Shown here piece by piece: positions 1 to 8,603 of a DNA stretch of 34,151 nucleotides. The stretch lies in contig CAZXEH010000022.1 of NCBI GenBank assembly GCA_964639885.1, positions 1-34,151 of the forward strand. Direction: 5' to 3'. Under the pieces are notes generated by a model. The model worked only from the letters and a program-made list of their open reading frames with translations, was not told the origin of the DNA and ran no database searches. Both the position numbers and the translations under genes were made by a program. Position 1 is the stretch's first letter, and every line of letters begins with the position of its first letter. Origin of the DNA: JAGNLA01 sp964639885 (GTDB lineage: Bacteria > Caldisericota > Caldisericia > JAAYUI01).

Positions 1-30
1 CAGATGATTTCATGTGAGCTGAGTGGATTT

Positions 31-69
31 CAAATAATCCCCCTTTATCCCCCTTATTAAGGGGGATAA
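31..69. repeat. Dispersed C-rich hairpin repeat (left copy)
   Basis: A perfect 11-bp inverted repeat with a 3-base loop (45-55 and 59-69, arm TTATCCCCCTT) is preceded by another run of five Cs. The same C/G-run hairpin occurs near the right end (34008-34028). The flanking words TGATTTCATG (5-14) and GAGTGG are also shared with that end (33971-33980, 33986-33991). This looks like a member of a dispersed intergenic repeat family. Confidence 0.6.
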
Positions 70-102
70 CAAAGATAGTTCAAAAAAACCAACATTTTCC
101 AT

Positions 103-130
103 TTGCATTTGAGGCTTGTGTTTGTATAAT
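103..130 (+). promoter_or_regulatory. Promoter, leaderless type, for the orphan membrane protein
   Basis: TTGCAT at 103-108 and a perfect TATAAT at 125-130 are separated by 16 bp. The -10 box ends 6 bases before ATG 137, so transcription should begin at or next to the start codon. No SD is present. Confidence 0.6.
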
Positions 131-136
131 GTTTGC

Positions 137-1615
137 ATGGGAAACGACTTTGCCACACCGGCGCTATACTTCTTTTCAGCAGTTGCCCAAACAATGGGTG
201 CAATCCTTGCAATCGTCCTAACAGGTGTTTTCGCAATCATTCCACAGATACAACAAAGAAACAATAATCCTGGATCAAGTGTTCTCATTAAAGCTTTGAA
301 GAGAGACGATAATTTTCTTAATGCAGTTTATTTTGGTTTTGCAGTAATCCTATTATCAATAATCGGTTTATTGTTGATCTACGTTACAGGGCAAAATCAA
401 TCTTACTCTGTATTTCTGTTATTTATATTAGCATTACCCATAGTAGTTTTAGGTGTGATTTCTTGTTATAATCTATGGATATTTGTATCTATTAAAGTTA
501 CTATTTATGGTCATCTTATTAATTACTCATCACATATCATTCATAATATTCTTAGAATATCAAAATATAAAAATGAACTTGACTCAAAGAGAAGTTCCAA
601 GTTATCGTTAAATATTGAAGCAACGTACATTGAAGCATTAATTCTTACGGATGCTCTTTATCCAAATTATAAAAATGGTAGTAAGAGAACCTTTGAATCA
701 ATCATATTTATAAAAAACAAAGATGTCTATCTTCAAGCATTGAAGGATTTACATACCGATATCGTATCAATGGGACCAATTATAAACCTAGATGTTGAAA
801 AGCATTTCTATAATAATTTATTCGAATTATTGTGGTTATTGCCAATTCAACTTTGCTTCAATTGTAGTTCCGAATTATTGATTAAAAACCATGCAATCAT
901 GAACGCTATCTTTTCAAAATGTAGCAAAGAAAAAATGGAGGAATTCATAAGTGAACAAGTTACAGATGTGACGTGGCATTTTAATAGTTTAATCGATAAT
1001 AGACCATTGGATAATTGTAATGTTACGTACTATTCTCTACTGCTTTCAAACATTACGTTTTATTTGCAATTTTCCCCTGATACTTCTAGCATGAATCTTT
1101 TCGATTTAATCTCTATTCTAGATATATTGATAAAGCAATATCAAAATGATAAATTCAAAACAATATTCGCAGAATATGGAAAGTTATTATTCTTAAGCAT
1201 TATTCATCTTTTTAAAAGTAATAGTAATTCAACAAAAAATAAAACGATTTTGGATTATCTTAAAATGTATAAGTCGTATATGGAATCTATATATTTTGAG
1301 ATAAATAATATATTAAGTTATATCAATAATAACGAAGTGTATGTAATGTCTTTATTATTTTTATTAGATATAAATACTGATATTAAATTGGATCACACTT
1401 ATACAATACCGAGAAAAGATATTTTAAAGGTTATCAAAAAATTTGATAAAAAAGATAATCTAGAGAATCGAATAAGTGATTTTTTAAAAAAATTCACTTA
1501 TTTTAAACTTCACGATAAAGATACCATAATCACTGAAAGCAACATTGATCTTCCAATAAAATGGGAATTTAAAACATTCATTGAAAAAGTAACTATTACC
1601 TCAAAATCGAAATAA
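137..1615 (+). CDS. Orphan AT-rich membrane protein, unknown function
   Basis: I do not recognise the family. The frame stays open upstream to an ATG at 116, but that ATG lies between the -35 and -10 boxes, so ATG 137 is preferred (492 aa). Three hydrophobic segments are visible in the first ~130 residues: one around the AVAQTMGAILAIVLTGVF stretch, one around AVILLSIIGLLLIYV, and one around FLLFILALPIVVLGVI. A long region of ~360 residues follows; it looks helical, is rich in Asn, Ile, Lys and Leu, has no recognisable motif, and is probably cytoplasmic. Base composition is visibly much more AT-rich than the neighbours, and codon choice (AAT, AAA, TTA, ATA) differs from the rest of the window. 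The gene sits alone between a dispersed repeat and a strong terminator. These traits suggest horizontal acquisition. A defence or accessory role is possible but unsupported by any domain. Confidence 0.7.
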   Translation: MGNDFATPALYFFSAVAQTMGAILAIVLTGVFAIIPQIQQRNNNPGSSVLIKALKRDDNFLNAVYFGFAVILLSIIGLLLIYVTGQNQSYSVFLLFILALPIVVLGVISCYNLWIFVSIKVTIYGHLINYSSHIIHNILRISKYKNELDSKRSSKLSLNIEATYIEALILTDALYPNYKNGSKRTFESIIFIKNKDVYLQALKDLHTDIVSMGPIINLDVEKHFYNNLFELLWLLPIQLCFNCSSELLIKNHAIMNAIFSKCSKEKMEEFISEQVTDVTWHFNSLIDNRPLDNCNVTYYSLLLSNITFYLQFSPDTSSMNLFDLISILDILIKQYQNDKFKTIFAEYGKLLFLSIIHLFKSNSNSTKNKTILDYLKMYKSYMESIYFEINNILSYINNNEVYVMSLLFLLDINTDIKLDHTYTIPRKDILKVIKKFDKKDNLENRISDFLKKFTYFKLHDKDTIITESNIDLPIKWEFKTFIEKVTITSKSK

Positions 1616-1643
1616 TAATAGCCAGCTTACGCTGGCTATTATT
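1614..1643. terminator. Strong bidirectional terminator hairpin
   Basis: Perfect 13-bp stem (1614-1626 with 1631-1643) and 4-base loop TTAC, A/T-rich at the outer end on both strands. It lies between the convergent ends of the membrane protein gene and the ferredoxin gene, so it can serve both. Confidence 0.8.
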
Positions 1644-1704
1644 CTATAACATGACTACTAACACAAAATGTGTTTGGACAATATCTATTGAAACAAGCTA
1701 ATTT

Positions 1705-1926
1705 TTACAGCTTATAAACCGTAATCACAACGTCCGGGCAGATGGTTGCGCATGACTTGCAGGCGATGCACTTGTCCATGTCAAGGCAGTAAACCGGGTG
1801 GTAGCCGTTGGCGTTGAGCTTGTCTGAAAGAGCAAGTATCTTGGTCGGGCAGACTTCGACGCACAGTCCGCATGCTTTGCAGCGAGATTCGATGAATTCT
1901 ACTTTTCCTTTAATCGCAGTTGCCAT
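1705..1926 (-). CDS. 2x[4Fe-4S] ferredoxin
   Basis: A 73-aa low-potential electron carrier. Two clusters of cysteines are visible: CKACGLCVEVCP near residues 16-27 and CIACKSCATICP near 53-64, each the CxxCxxCxxxCP pattern of 8Fe ferredoxins. The short spacer and N-terminus resemble the delta/ferredoxin subunit of 2-oxoacid:ferredoxin oxidoreductases (KorD/VorD type), but no alpha, beta or gamma subunit gene is adjacent, so it is called as a stand-alone ferredoxin. The start is supported by a GAGGTG SD on the minus strand just upstream of ATG 1926. It has its own promoter, divergent from the buk operon. It could supply electrons to the ferredoxin-dependent disulfide reductase at 15946, but this is inference. 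Confidence 0.9.
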   Translation of the reverse strand: MATAIKGKVEFIESRCKACGLCVEVCPTKILALSDKLNANGYHPVYCLDMDKCIACKSCATICPDVVITVYKL

Positions 1927-1943
1927 TTTTCACCTCGACTGAA

Positions 1944-1973
1944 ATCTTAACTGCAAGGGGCAGGGGTTGTCAA
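1944..1973 (-). promoter_or_regulatory. Promoter of the ferredoxin gene
   Basis: On the minus strand, TTGACA (1968-1973) and TAAGAT (1944-1949) are separated by 18 bp. The -10 ends 17 bases before the start codon, leaving room for a very short leader containing the GAGGTG SD. Confidence 0.6.
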
Positions 1974-2008
1974 GGCTAAAACCCCCGACTGTTTCTTTAA
2001 GCGCCACT

Positions 2009-2037
2009 TTGACAATTAACATTTTGGATTGTAGAAT
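2009..2037 (+). promoter_or_regulatory. Promoter of the buk operon
   Basis: TTGACA (2009-2014) and TAGAAT (2032-2037) are separated by 17 bp, a near-consensus sigma-70 promoter. The predicted start near 2044 leaves a ~14-base leader that holds GGAGG (2047-2051) before ATG 2058. It is divergent from the ferredoxin promoter. Confidence 0.75.
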
Positions 2038-2057
2038 GAGGACTTTGGAGGTAAACG

Positions 2058-3167
2058 ATGCACGATTATTACATCCTTGCCATCAATCCGGGCTCAACCT
2101 CGACAAAGCTTGGGTTATACAAGGGGCTTGAGAAGATTTACGAAGAGACTCTCAGGCACGATGCAGATGAGCTGGCGCCGTATCCAACAATCTGGGATCA
2201 GTATGAATTCAGGAAAAATGTCATTTTGAAGGCACTCAGGGAACACCCGCAAAAACCGCCAAGACTCGATGCCATTGTCGGCAGGGGCGGACTTTTGAAG
2301 CCAATCATCTCCGGCACCTACGAAGTAAATGATGAACTTGAAGCTGACGCCAGAAACAATTATCAAGGCGAGCACGCTTCAAACCTTGGAGCTGTTCTGG
2401 CTCGAGACATTGCGAAAGAGTATGGTTGCAAATCGTACATGGTTGATCCGCCTTCAGTTTGTGAATTTGGCAGGCTTGCCTTCTATTCCGGCCACCCGCT
2501 CATCAACAGGCGTTCAATCCACCATGCCCTTAACGTTCACGCAATCGCCAGAAAAGCTGCAAAGGATATTGGCAAACCCTACACTGAGGCACGCTTCATC
2601 GTCGCCCATCTTGGTGGCGGTGTGACGGTAAACGCAATGGTTGGCGGAAAAGTCATCGATGGAAACGACGGAATGGGCGAAGGCCCCTTCACACCCGAAC
2701 GCTCCGGTTCGCTTCCAATGCAGCAGTTTGCAGAGCTTTGCTACTCAGGCAAATACACGCTTGGCCAAATCAGGAAAATGATCACCGGCAAAGGTGGAAT
2801 GGTCGCATATCTCGGCACAAACGCAGCCTCGAAGGTTGAGGAAGCCGCACGAAACGGCGACAAGCTGGCAGCCGATGTTTATGAGGCAATGGTCTACCAG
2901 ATCGCCAAGGAAGTCGGCGCGCAGGCGACAGTTCTTGAAGGAAAGTTCGATGGAATCATCCTCACCGGCGGACTGGCCTACTCTGACCATTTCTGCGAGA
3001 CAATCGAAAAACGCATCTCATTCCTCGGAAAAATCCTTCGTTATCCTGGCGAGGACGAGATTCACGCACTGGTCGAAGGCGCATACAGAGCACTTGACGG
3101 CGAGGAGCCGGCAAAGGTTTACCCACAACTTGGAGAGGAGCCACCGAAATGGGATTTCAAAGGCTAG
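2058..3167 (+). CDS. buk: Butyrate kinase (acetokinase family)
   Basis: Catalyses butyrate + ATP to butyryl phosphate (or branched-chain acyl equivalents), reversible, cytoplasmic. 369 aa, near the usual 355-360 aa. The ASKHA-fold phosphate loop INPGSTSTKLG is at residues 9-19, the second ATP-site motif AHLGGG near residue 184, and the adenosine motif ILTGGLAYS near residue 300. The start follows GGAGG by 6 bases. It heads the long overlapping run and overlaps the following crotonase by 19 bases. No phosphotransbutyrylase (ptb) gene is adjacent, so the partner must be encoded elsewhere. The family also includes branched-chain fatty acid kinases, so the natural acyl chain is uncertain. Confidence 0.92.
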   Translation: MHDYYILAINPGSTSTKLGLYKGLEKIYEETLRHDADELAPYPTIWDQYEFRKNVILKALREHPQKPPRLDAIVGRGGLLKPIISGTYEVNDELEADARNNYQGEHASNLGAVLARDIAKEYGCKSYMVDPPSVCEFGRLAFYSGHPLINRRSIHHALNVHAIARKAAKDIGKPYTEARFIVAHLGGGVTVNAMVGGKVIDGNDGMGEGPFTPERSGSLPMQQFAELCYSGKYTLGQIRKMITGKGGMVAYLGTNAASKVEEAARNGDKLAADVYEAMVYQIAKEVGAQATVLEGKFDGIILTGGLAYSDHFCETIEKRISFLGKILRYPGEDEIHALVEGAYRALDGEEPAKVYPQLGEEPPKWDFKG

Positions 3168-3904
3168 AAACCAAACTTGAAAACGACATTCTGACAATCA
3201 CCTTCACAAGACCAGACCAGCTCAATGCCCTGGACAGGCTGGCGCTTGAAGAGCTTGATGAGGTCTTCAAAAATCTCGGCACCGCAAGGGTCGTTGTAAT
3301 CACTGGCTCAGATAAGGCTTTTGTTGCTGGAGCCGATATTTCAGCAATGGCCGACATGACAGCCGACGAAGCCAGAAAATTCTCAAGGTTTGGCCAGTCT
3401 GTTTTCAACAGGATCGAACACTCAAACCTGCCGGTTATTGCAGCCATCAACGGTTTTGCCCTTGGCGGAGGCTGCGAGCTTGCAATGGCCTGCGACATCC
3501 GTTATGCATCCGAAAAGGCAAAGCTTGGCCAGCCGGAAGTAAACCTCGGCGTTATCCCAGGTTTTTGCGGAACCCAGAGACTTCCAAGGCTCGTTGGCCA
3601 GGGTAAAGCCATTGAACTCCTTGTGACCGGAAATATTATCGATGCCGTCACAGCCGAGAAAATAGGGCTTGTGGACAAGGTTGTACCACCTGAGACTCTC
3701 ATGTCGACGGTTTACGAACTTGCAGGCACGATAGCCTCCAAATGCCCTCAGGCAGTGACTTTCAACAAGCAGGCTGTAAAAGGCGGAAATTATCACTATA
3801 ATGTTGACATCGAAGCCGAATTGTTTGCCGGCTCCTTTGAGTCAGGCAATGCAAAGATCGGCATGAAGGCGTTTTTGGAGAAAACAAAACCCGTGTGGAG
3901 GTGA
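3149..3904 (+). CDS. Enoyl-CoA hydratase (crotonase family)
   Basis: Hydrates trans-2-enoyl-CoA to 3-hydroxyacyl-CoA, as in beta-oxidation or the butyrate pathway. 251 aa, the normal crotonase length. The oxyanion-hole segments are KAFVAGADI (56-64) and ALGGGCE (104-110). Both catalytic glutamates are present: E110 in GGGCELAMACD and E130 in GQPEVNLGVIPG, which distinguishes a true hydratase from isomerases and other superfamily members lacking one of them. The start lies inside the 3' end of buk with a GGAGAGGAG SD-like run upstream. Pairing with butyrate kinase points to short-chain acyl-CoA metabolism; the acyl-CoA dehydrogenase at 32689 would provide the preceding step. A crt symbol is plausible but not certain. 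Confidence 0.9.
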   Translation: MGFQRLETKLENDILTITFTRPDQLNALDRLALEELDEVFKNLGTARVVVITGSDKAFVAGADISAMADMTADEARKFSRFGQSVFNRIEHSNLPVIAAINGFALGGGCELAMACDIRYASEKAKLGQPEVNLGVIPGFCGTQRLPRLVGQGKAIELLVTGNIIDAVTAEKIGLVDKVVPPETLMSTVYELAGTIASKCPQAVTFNKQAVKGGNYHYNVDIEAELFAGSFESGNAKIGMKAFLEKTKPVWR

Positions 3905-3905
3905 G

Positions 3906-4451
3906 ATGAATCTGCCTGCGAACCTGAGCGACACAACTTTGGCCGAGCTTATCCAGACAGTGGAGATTTCAGGTAAATCCTGCAGGATTCAGATTGTCAG
4001 AACCGACGTGGACGAACGTGCATCCATCTACTTTGCCAAGGGTCAGATCGTCCATGCTCACACTCCGAGAGCACAGGGCGAAGACGCAATGTGGGAGCTG
4101 TTTTCATGGTCAAAAGGCAGAATCATTTACAATGACGGTGTGGCCATGCCTCCGGCTTCAATATCAAAAACAAATTCAGAGATAATTGTGACAGGTCTCA
4201 AACTCACTTCAAAAATCAACGAGGACATGCTCAACCTTCCACCCATGACCACGATTCTTAGATTAAACACTGAAAACTCACAATCAAACGAAAAACTCCA
4301 GCTCGACGCAAACGAGTGGAATTTCCTCATTCTTGTCGATGGCAAACGCACGCTCAAGGAAATCCTTGAGGAAACCAACCTCAACCCGGTCAAAACCATC
4401 CAGCTGATTACGCGCCTGTTGCAACAAAAGGTGGTGGTAGTCAGCAGATGA
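3906..4451 (+). CDS. DUF4388 (PATAN-like) domain protein
   Basis: 181-aa soluble protein. The N-terminal ~100 residues match the DUF4388/PATAN pattern: an opening LAELIQTVEISGKSCRI, then IYFAKGQIVHAHT, then G.DAMWELFSW..GRI. These domains are common in bacterial signalling proteins, often fused to receivers or GTPase-regulating modules. The C-terminal part (about 125-181), with NEWNFLILVDGKRTLKEIL and a winged-helix-like helical end, resembles the small tail domain often attached to DUF4388. An SD (GGAGGTGAG) overlaps the end of the crotonase gene. It overlaps the next gene by ATGA. No enzyme activity is predicted. A role in cell-surface or motility signalling would fit the neighbours but is inference. 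Confidence 0.75.
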   Translation: MNLPANLSDTTLAELIQTVEISGKSCRIQIVRTDVDERASIYFAKGQIVHAHTPRAQGEDAMWELFSWSKGRIIYNDGVAMPPASISKTNSEIIVTGLKLTSKINEDMLNLPPMTTILRLNTENSQSNEKLQLDANEWNFLILVDGKRTLKEILEETNLNPVKTIQLITRLLQQKVVVVSR

Positions 4452-6835
4452 AGTTCAAACCAGCCCTTGTTGTCCTGCTTATCCTTATGATGCTGTCAAC
4501 TCCAGCATTGGCCAAAATTGAAATAGGCGTATACGGCATTCTTACCGAAAAAACCCATTTTAAATACCCAATGTCGGTTTTCGTGGACAACGAATCCAAC
4601 AACATGGTGGTTGCCGACTCTGGACACGGCAGGATTCTTCAGTGCCTATCAGACGGTGAATTCATCGACACCTTCGGTGCTGACATCGACATGTACCCAA
4701 CGAAGATCATCCGTGACACTGGCAGAAGAATCATTGTATGCGACTCAAAAAATGACACTATCCTCTTCTTCGACCGCAAAGGAACGTTCCTTTCAAAATT
4801 CTCTTCAGGGGACGACCCCCAGATTTCCGTCAAAGAACCAGTTTCACTTGCCGTTGATAAAGTCGGAAAATTCTTCATTCTTGATGCAAACGACTGTCAG
4901 GTGAAAGTTTATGAGGGTGGTGGCACATTCCTCTATTCAATTGGCAGAAAAGGCTCTCTGGAAGGCGAGCTTTTGAATCCAACCGACATAGTTCTTGATC
5001 CAAACGGCAGTGTCTACATCGTCGACTCAGGAAACAACAGGATTTCTGTGTTCGACAAGAATGGAAATTTCACAAAAACCTTCGGTGAGAATGAACTTCT
5101 TCATCCTTGGGGCATCTCTATAAATGGCAGCTCGATTCTCGTAACCGACACTGGCCACCACAGGGTTGTCACCTTCAGCATGAAGGGCGACAAAACCGAA
5201 GAAAACGGAAAACGCGGATTCGGTAATTCTGAATTCAACTACCCAACTGGTATCCAGATTGACGGCAAAGGGCAGACCTGGATTGCCGACTCTGGGAACA
5301 ACAGGATCGTCAGGTTGAAAAAGGGTTCTGAACCAATGCTGCTTGGCACCGATTCTGTAACGATGGTTCCAGGCGGACTCACTGAAAGTGGCGGTCTGAT
5401 CTACGTTGCTGAACAGTCATCAAACCTCGTCAATGTCTACGATGTTGAATCTGGACTCTTTGTTTCGTCAATCGGTCTGGCCGGAACATCGGCGACAGGG
5501 CTTTCTAGACCAAGCGACTGCGCTTTTCTGCCTCGTGGTGACCTTGTTGTTTCCGACACCGGGAACAGCAGAATCCAGATATATTCAACGTCGGGCGAGC
5601 ATCTTGTCAGCTTCTGCTCTCAGGGTTCTGGCGCAGGCCAGCTCGACAATCCAACCGGACTAACCTGCACAAAGGACGGCTCAATAATCGTCGCAGACAC
5701 TGGCAACAAAAGGGTTGCCGTCCTGTCTCAGGGTGGAACCTGGGATTTCGCAATCACAGACAAGCTCGAGGAACCTACAGACTGTGCCCAGGACAGCCTT
5801 GGGCGAATCTGGGTCACAGATGCAACCCTTGGCGAAGTGCTCATCTTCAGCAACGGCGGTCAGTTCATCAAATCACTCTCCGGTGCTGATTTTTCAAGAC
5901 CGAGTTCAATTTTTATAGATAGCTTCGGAAGGGTTTTCATCACCGACTCCCAGCTTGGAAAAATAAGGATTTTCTCGGTAGCCGGCTACGAACTCTCCCA
6001 GTACGGCGCAACCGGTGGCCCAAACACGATTGAAAATCCGCCGTTCCTTGTCGAACAACGTGGAGATTTCTTCAATCCTACAGGCATTTTTGCCACCGAT
6101 TCAAACGTTTTTGTTTCCGATACCGGAAACTCAAGGATTCAGCGCATCCCACTCCGACTTTTCGGCGGTCTTCCAATTCTCAAGGTTTCAACATCTCAGC
6201 TCTCTTTCACAAAAGTCCCGCTCAAGTCATCACGCGAACTGTTCCTGACCATTTCAAACCTCGGCGGTGGCATCATCGAAGGACGCATCAAGGGCGACCA
6301 GCCGTGGATTGTAACAAAACCTGAGGTTTTTTCGGATGAAATCGAGATAACCATAACCGCAGACGGTGCAAAAGGTCGCGAAGGAACCAGGGAAGGTTCG
6401 ATAACAATAGAGAGCAACGGCGGAATTTTGACAATTCCAGTTGAGGCCAGGTTCTTTGCCGGCGAGGTCAAAAAGGTTGAAATGACCGTCGGAATGAACA
6501 AGGTCAAGATGGGGACCAAAACAATGAACGTTTCACCGGCTCCATTTGCCCAGTCAGGCACCAACGTGATTTTTGTCCCGTTCAGGTTCATCGGAGAAGG
6601 GCTGGGGGCAACGGTCACATACGACGGAACAAGAGTCCACTATCTCCTCGAAGGCAAAACCCTGATCCTCACCCTGAACAACAACAAAGCCATGCTCGAC
6701 GGAAAATCCATCGAGTGCAAGACACCGGCCTATCGAATCGGACAGTCTGTTGTTGTTCCGTTGAGATTCGTTGTTGAAAACCTCGGCGGGGTGCTAAAAA
6801 CCAACGGAAAGCAGCTGACGGCAGAATACCCATGA
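4448..6835 (+). CDS. Secreted NHL-repeat beta-propeller with C-terminal stalk (copper-amine-oxidase-N-like) domain
   Basis: 795-aa exported protein. A signal peptide covers residues 1-22 (hydrophobic core LVVLLILMMLS, cleavage after ALA). About eleven NHL-type blades follow up to ~residue 575, each carrying a variant of VADSGNNRI (for example VADSGHGRIL, IVDSGNNRISVF, VSDTGNSRIQIY). Residues ~576-665 form an Ig-like/BACON-like beta domain (SLTFT-type opening, QPWIV). Residues ~670-795 form two copies of the stalk-domain pattern (VPFRFIGEGLGATV and VPLRFVVENLGGVL). The latter resembles the copper amine oxidase N-terminal domain of Gram-positive and thermophile surface proteins. Overlaps its neighbours by ATGA on both sides. 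Probably an extracellular binding or scaffold protein; ligand unknown. Confidence 0.88.
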   Translation: MKFKPALVVLLILMMLSTPALAKIEIGVYGILTEKTHFKYPMSVFVDNESNNMVVADSGHGRILQCLSDGEFIDTFGADIDMYPTKIIRDTGRRIIVCDSKNDTILFFDRKGTFLSKFSSGDDPQISVKEPVSLAVDKVGKFFILDANDCQVKVYEGGGTFLYSIGRKGSLEGELLNPTDIVLDPNGSVYIVDSGNNRISVFDKNGNFTKTFGENELLHPWGISINGSSILVTDTGHHRVVTFSMKGDKTEENGKRGFGNSEFNYPTGIQIDGKGQTWIADSGNNRIVRLKKGSEPMLLGTDSVTMVPGGLTESGGLIYVAEQSSNLVNVYDVESGLFVSSIGLAGTSATGLSRPSDCAFLPRGDLVVSDTGNSRIQIYSTSGEHLVSFCSQGSGAGQLDNPTGLTCTKDGSIIVADTGNKRVAVLSQGGTWDFAITDKLEEPTDCAQDSLGRIWVTDATLGEVLIFSNGGQFIKSLSGADFSRPSSIFIDSFGRVFITDSQLGKIRIFSVAGYELSQYGATGGPNTIENPPFLVEQRGDFFNPTGIFATDSNVFVSDTGNSRIQRIPLRLFGGLPILKVSTSQLSFTKVPLKSSRELFLTISNLGGGIIEGRIKGDQPWIVTKPEVFSDEIEITITADGAKGREGTREGSITIESNGGILTIPVEARFFAGEVKKVEMTVGMNKVKMGTKTMNVSPAPFAQSGTNVIFVPFRFIGEGLGATVTYDGTRVHYLLEGKTLILTLNNNKAMLDGKSIECKTPAYRIGQSVVVPLRFVVENLGGVLKTNGKQLTAEYP

Positions 6836-7554
6836 AAGTTTCGGAATTCCTGAACTCGTTGAACTGGTGCATGACAAGCACGGAAGATGCGGCAAGATTT
6901 AGCCTTTCGTTACTCGAAAAGCCAGGCCAGCATTACATCATAACTACAAACATGGAGATCATGGGTCAGGCGATGCACATGCAAGACGTTGCCGAAATTT
7001 GTAGGAAAGCAGACCTCCACGTTCCAGACGGCGTTGGAGCCATCAAGATTTTGAAGAAGTTTGGCCTGAAGCCTCAAGACAGGATAACAGGCGTCGACCT
7101 TGGCCCAAAGATTCTTGAGCTTGCACCAAAAGGGACAAAGGTTTTCTTCTTTGGTGCACCCAGAGGTGTTGCCGACTCAGCCCTTGAGAGATTCTCAAAA
7201 ATATACACCAACATTGATTTTGTTGGCTCTGACCACGGATACGATGTGTCCGAAAAGGATTTGTTTGCCAAGATAAACCAGTCTGGGGCACAGATTCTCT
7301 ATGTCGCCCTCGGAGTTCCCAAGCAGGAGCGCTGGATTGCAAAAAATCTTCCGAACATGCCAAACATAAAGCTTGCAATGGGCGTTGGCGGCAGCTTCCA
7401 GTGCTGGGCTGACCCAAAAGCAAGGTCGCCAAAATGGGTTCAAAAGATGAACCTTGAATGGGCGCACAGGGTTTTCAGGGAACCGGCCATCAGGATACCA
7501 AGGTTTTGGAAGACGCTTAAAAACTTCCTTCCAATGTACTATTTCGGCAAATGA
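6832..7554 (+). CDS. tagA: WecG/TagA/CpsF family N-acetylmannosaminyltransferase
   Basis: Transfers ManNAc from UDP-ManNAc onto undecaprenyl-PP-GlcNAc at the inner membrane face, the committed step of teichoic-acid-type linkage or secondary cell-wall polymer synthesis. 240 aa, typical. Family motifs are present: TTNMEI (38-43), VPDGVG (64-69) with the proposed catalytic Asp66, YVALGVPKQERW (157-168), and GVGGSFQ (184-190). The RSPKWVQKMNLEWAHR (198-213) region corresponds to the usual RAP.W....LEW.YR. Overlaps csaB by ATGA. The lipid acceptor and donor could be made by the tagO/wecB pair at 28394-30456. Confidence 0.9.
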   Translation: MKVSEFLNSLNWCMTSTEDAARFSLSLLEKPGQHYIITTNMEIMGQAMHMQDVAEICRKADLHVPDGVGAIKILKKFGLKPQDRITGVDLGPKILELAPKGTKVFFFGAPRGVADSALERFSKIYTNIDFVGSDHGYDVSEKDLFAKINQSGAQILYVALGVPKQERWIAKNLPNMPNIKLAMGVGGSFQCWADPKARSPKWVQKMNLEWAHRVFREPAIRIPRFWKTLKNFLPMYYFGK

Positions 7555-8603
7555 AAACTGTCGCTCTCTGGGGCTATTACGGCTATGGGAACGTCGGTGA
7601 CGAGGCGATTCTTGCCGCTGTCCTCTCCATGCTCGATGGCGTCAGGATAAAACTCCTCTCAGGGCCATCGCCCTCGGTTGAAAACAGCGATAAAATTGAG
7701 ATCGTCCCAAGATCAGTCAAAAGACTTATGTCGCAAATCAAATCCTCAGATGCATTTGTTCTCGGCGGTGGCGGCCTCATCCACGACAGAATCAATGCCA
7801 AATCAACATGGTACCATCTCGCCGGCCCTGCAATGTCGAGATTCTTTGGCAAACCATGTGCGGCTGTTGGCCAGCAGATCGGCCCGTTCTACAGAAAATC
7901 GACCACCACGCTCGTAAAATACGCCCTGAAAAAAACAACGTTAACAGTCCGTGACCAGAAATCGTTTGACACGGCAGAACGACTCGGATTGAAGCCGATA
8001 CTTTCAGCAGACCTTGCATTCATTCTCAATCCAGACGAACCTTCAAAGGCTCTTGCAGAACAGATAAAGGCTCTGCCAAAACCAGTAACGGTTTTCTGTC
8101 CTGGAATCGACCCAAGATGGACACCAACCCCTGGCAGATCGGCCGACATCCTCTCGCATATCCAGGCGCAGGTTGGAGGATCAATCCTTTTCATTCCGTT
8201 CTTCCCCGAGCGCGACGATGAGTATGTTTCTCAGGTTCTTTCAGTCAGAAACCTCAAAGGTCTCGTTCTCAAATCGCCAATCAGCTGGCAGGATGCCTTT
8301 GGATGCTTCAGGCTGGCCGATTATTCGCTCACAATGAGGCTCCACGCAATGATCGCTTCAGCGATTGCGGGAATTCCGACACTCCCGATACCTTACTATC
8401 CAAAAGTGCCAATGATTGCAAACGAACTTGGCATAACAAACATGATCGCCCATGATGAAGCCAATTGGAAGCGAATCTGTGACAAATTCCTGGCCGGGGC
8501 AGAGCTTCAGAGGATCGTACTCACTACAAACGCAGCCAAGCTCAAGGACAGGGCAATGGTTTCAAAAAAGGTTCTGGGCGACCTCATCAATGAACTTGCT
8601 TGA
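7551..8603 (+). CDS. csaB: Polysaccharide pyruvyl transferase CsaB
   Basis: Adds a ketal-linked pyruvate to ManNAc of the secondary cell-wall polymer, creating the ligand for SLH domains of S-layer proteins. 350 aa. The N-terminal Rossmann-like motif is WGYYGYGNVGDEAIL (7-21), followed by VLGGGGLIHD near residue 70. The QQIGPFYRK and TVRDQKS segments are those of the CsaB subfamily. The C-terminal half contains SLTMRLHAMIASAIAGIP with the family's conserved R.H. The order tagA-csaB is a known linkage-polymer arrangement. SLH-domain proteins are not in this window, so S-layer anchoring is inferred from the enzyme. Confidence 0.9.
   Translation: MKTVALWGYYGYGNVGDEAILAAVLSMLDGVRIKLLSGPSPSVENSDKIEIVPRSVKRLMSQIKSSDAFVLGGGGLIHDRINAKSTWYHLAGPAMSRFFGKPCAAVGQQIGPFYRKSTTTLVKYALKKTTLTVRDQKSFDTAERLGLKPILSADLAFILNPDEPSKALAEQIKALPKPVTVFCPGIDPRWTPTPGRSADILSHIQAQVGGSILFIPFFPERDDEYVSQVLSVRNLKGLVLKSPISWQDAFGCFRLADYSLTMRLHAMIASAIAGIPTLPIPYYPKVPMIANELGITNMIAHDEANWKRICDKFLAGAELQRIVLTTNAAKLKDRAMVSKKVLGDLINELA

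Noticed and set aside
8452..8589. Upstream extension of the ComF-like frame
   Set aside because: Lies wholly inside csaB, with no family similarity; the canonical N-terminus begins at ATG 8590.
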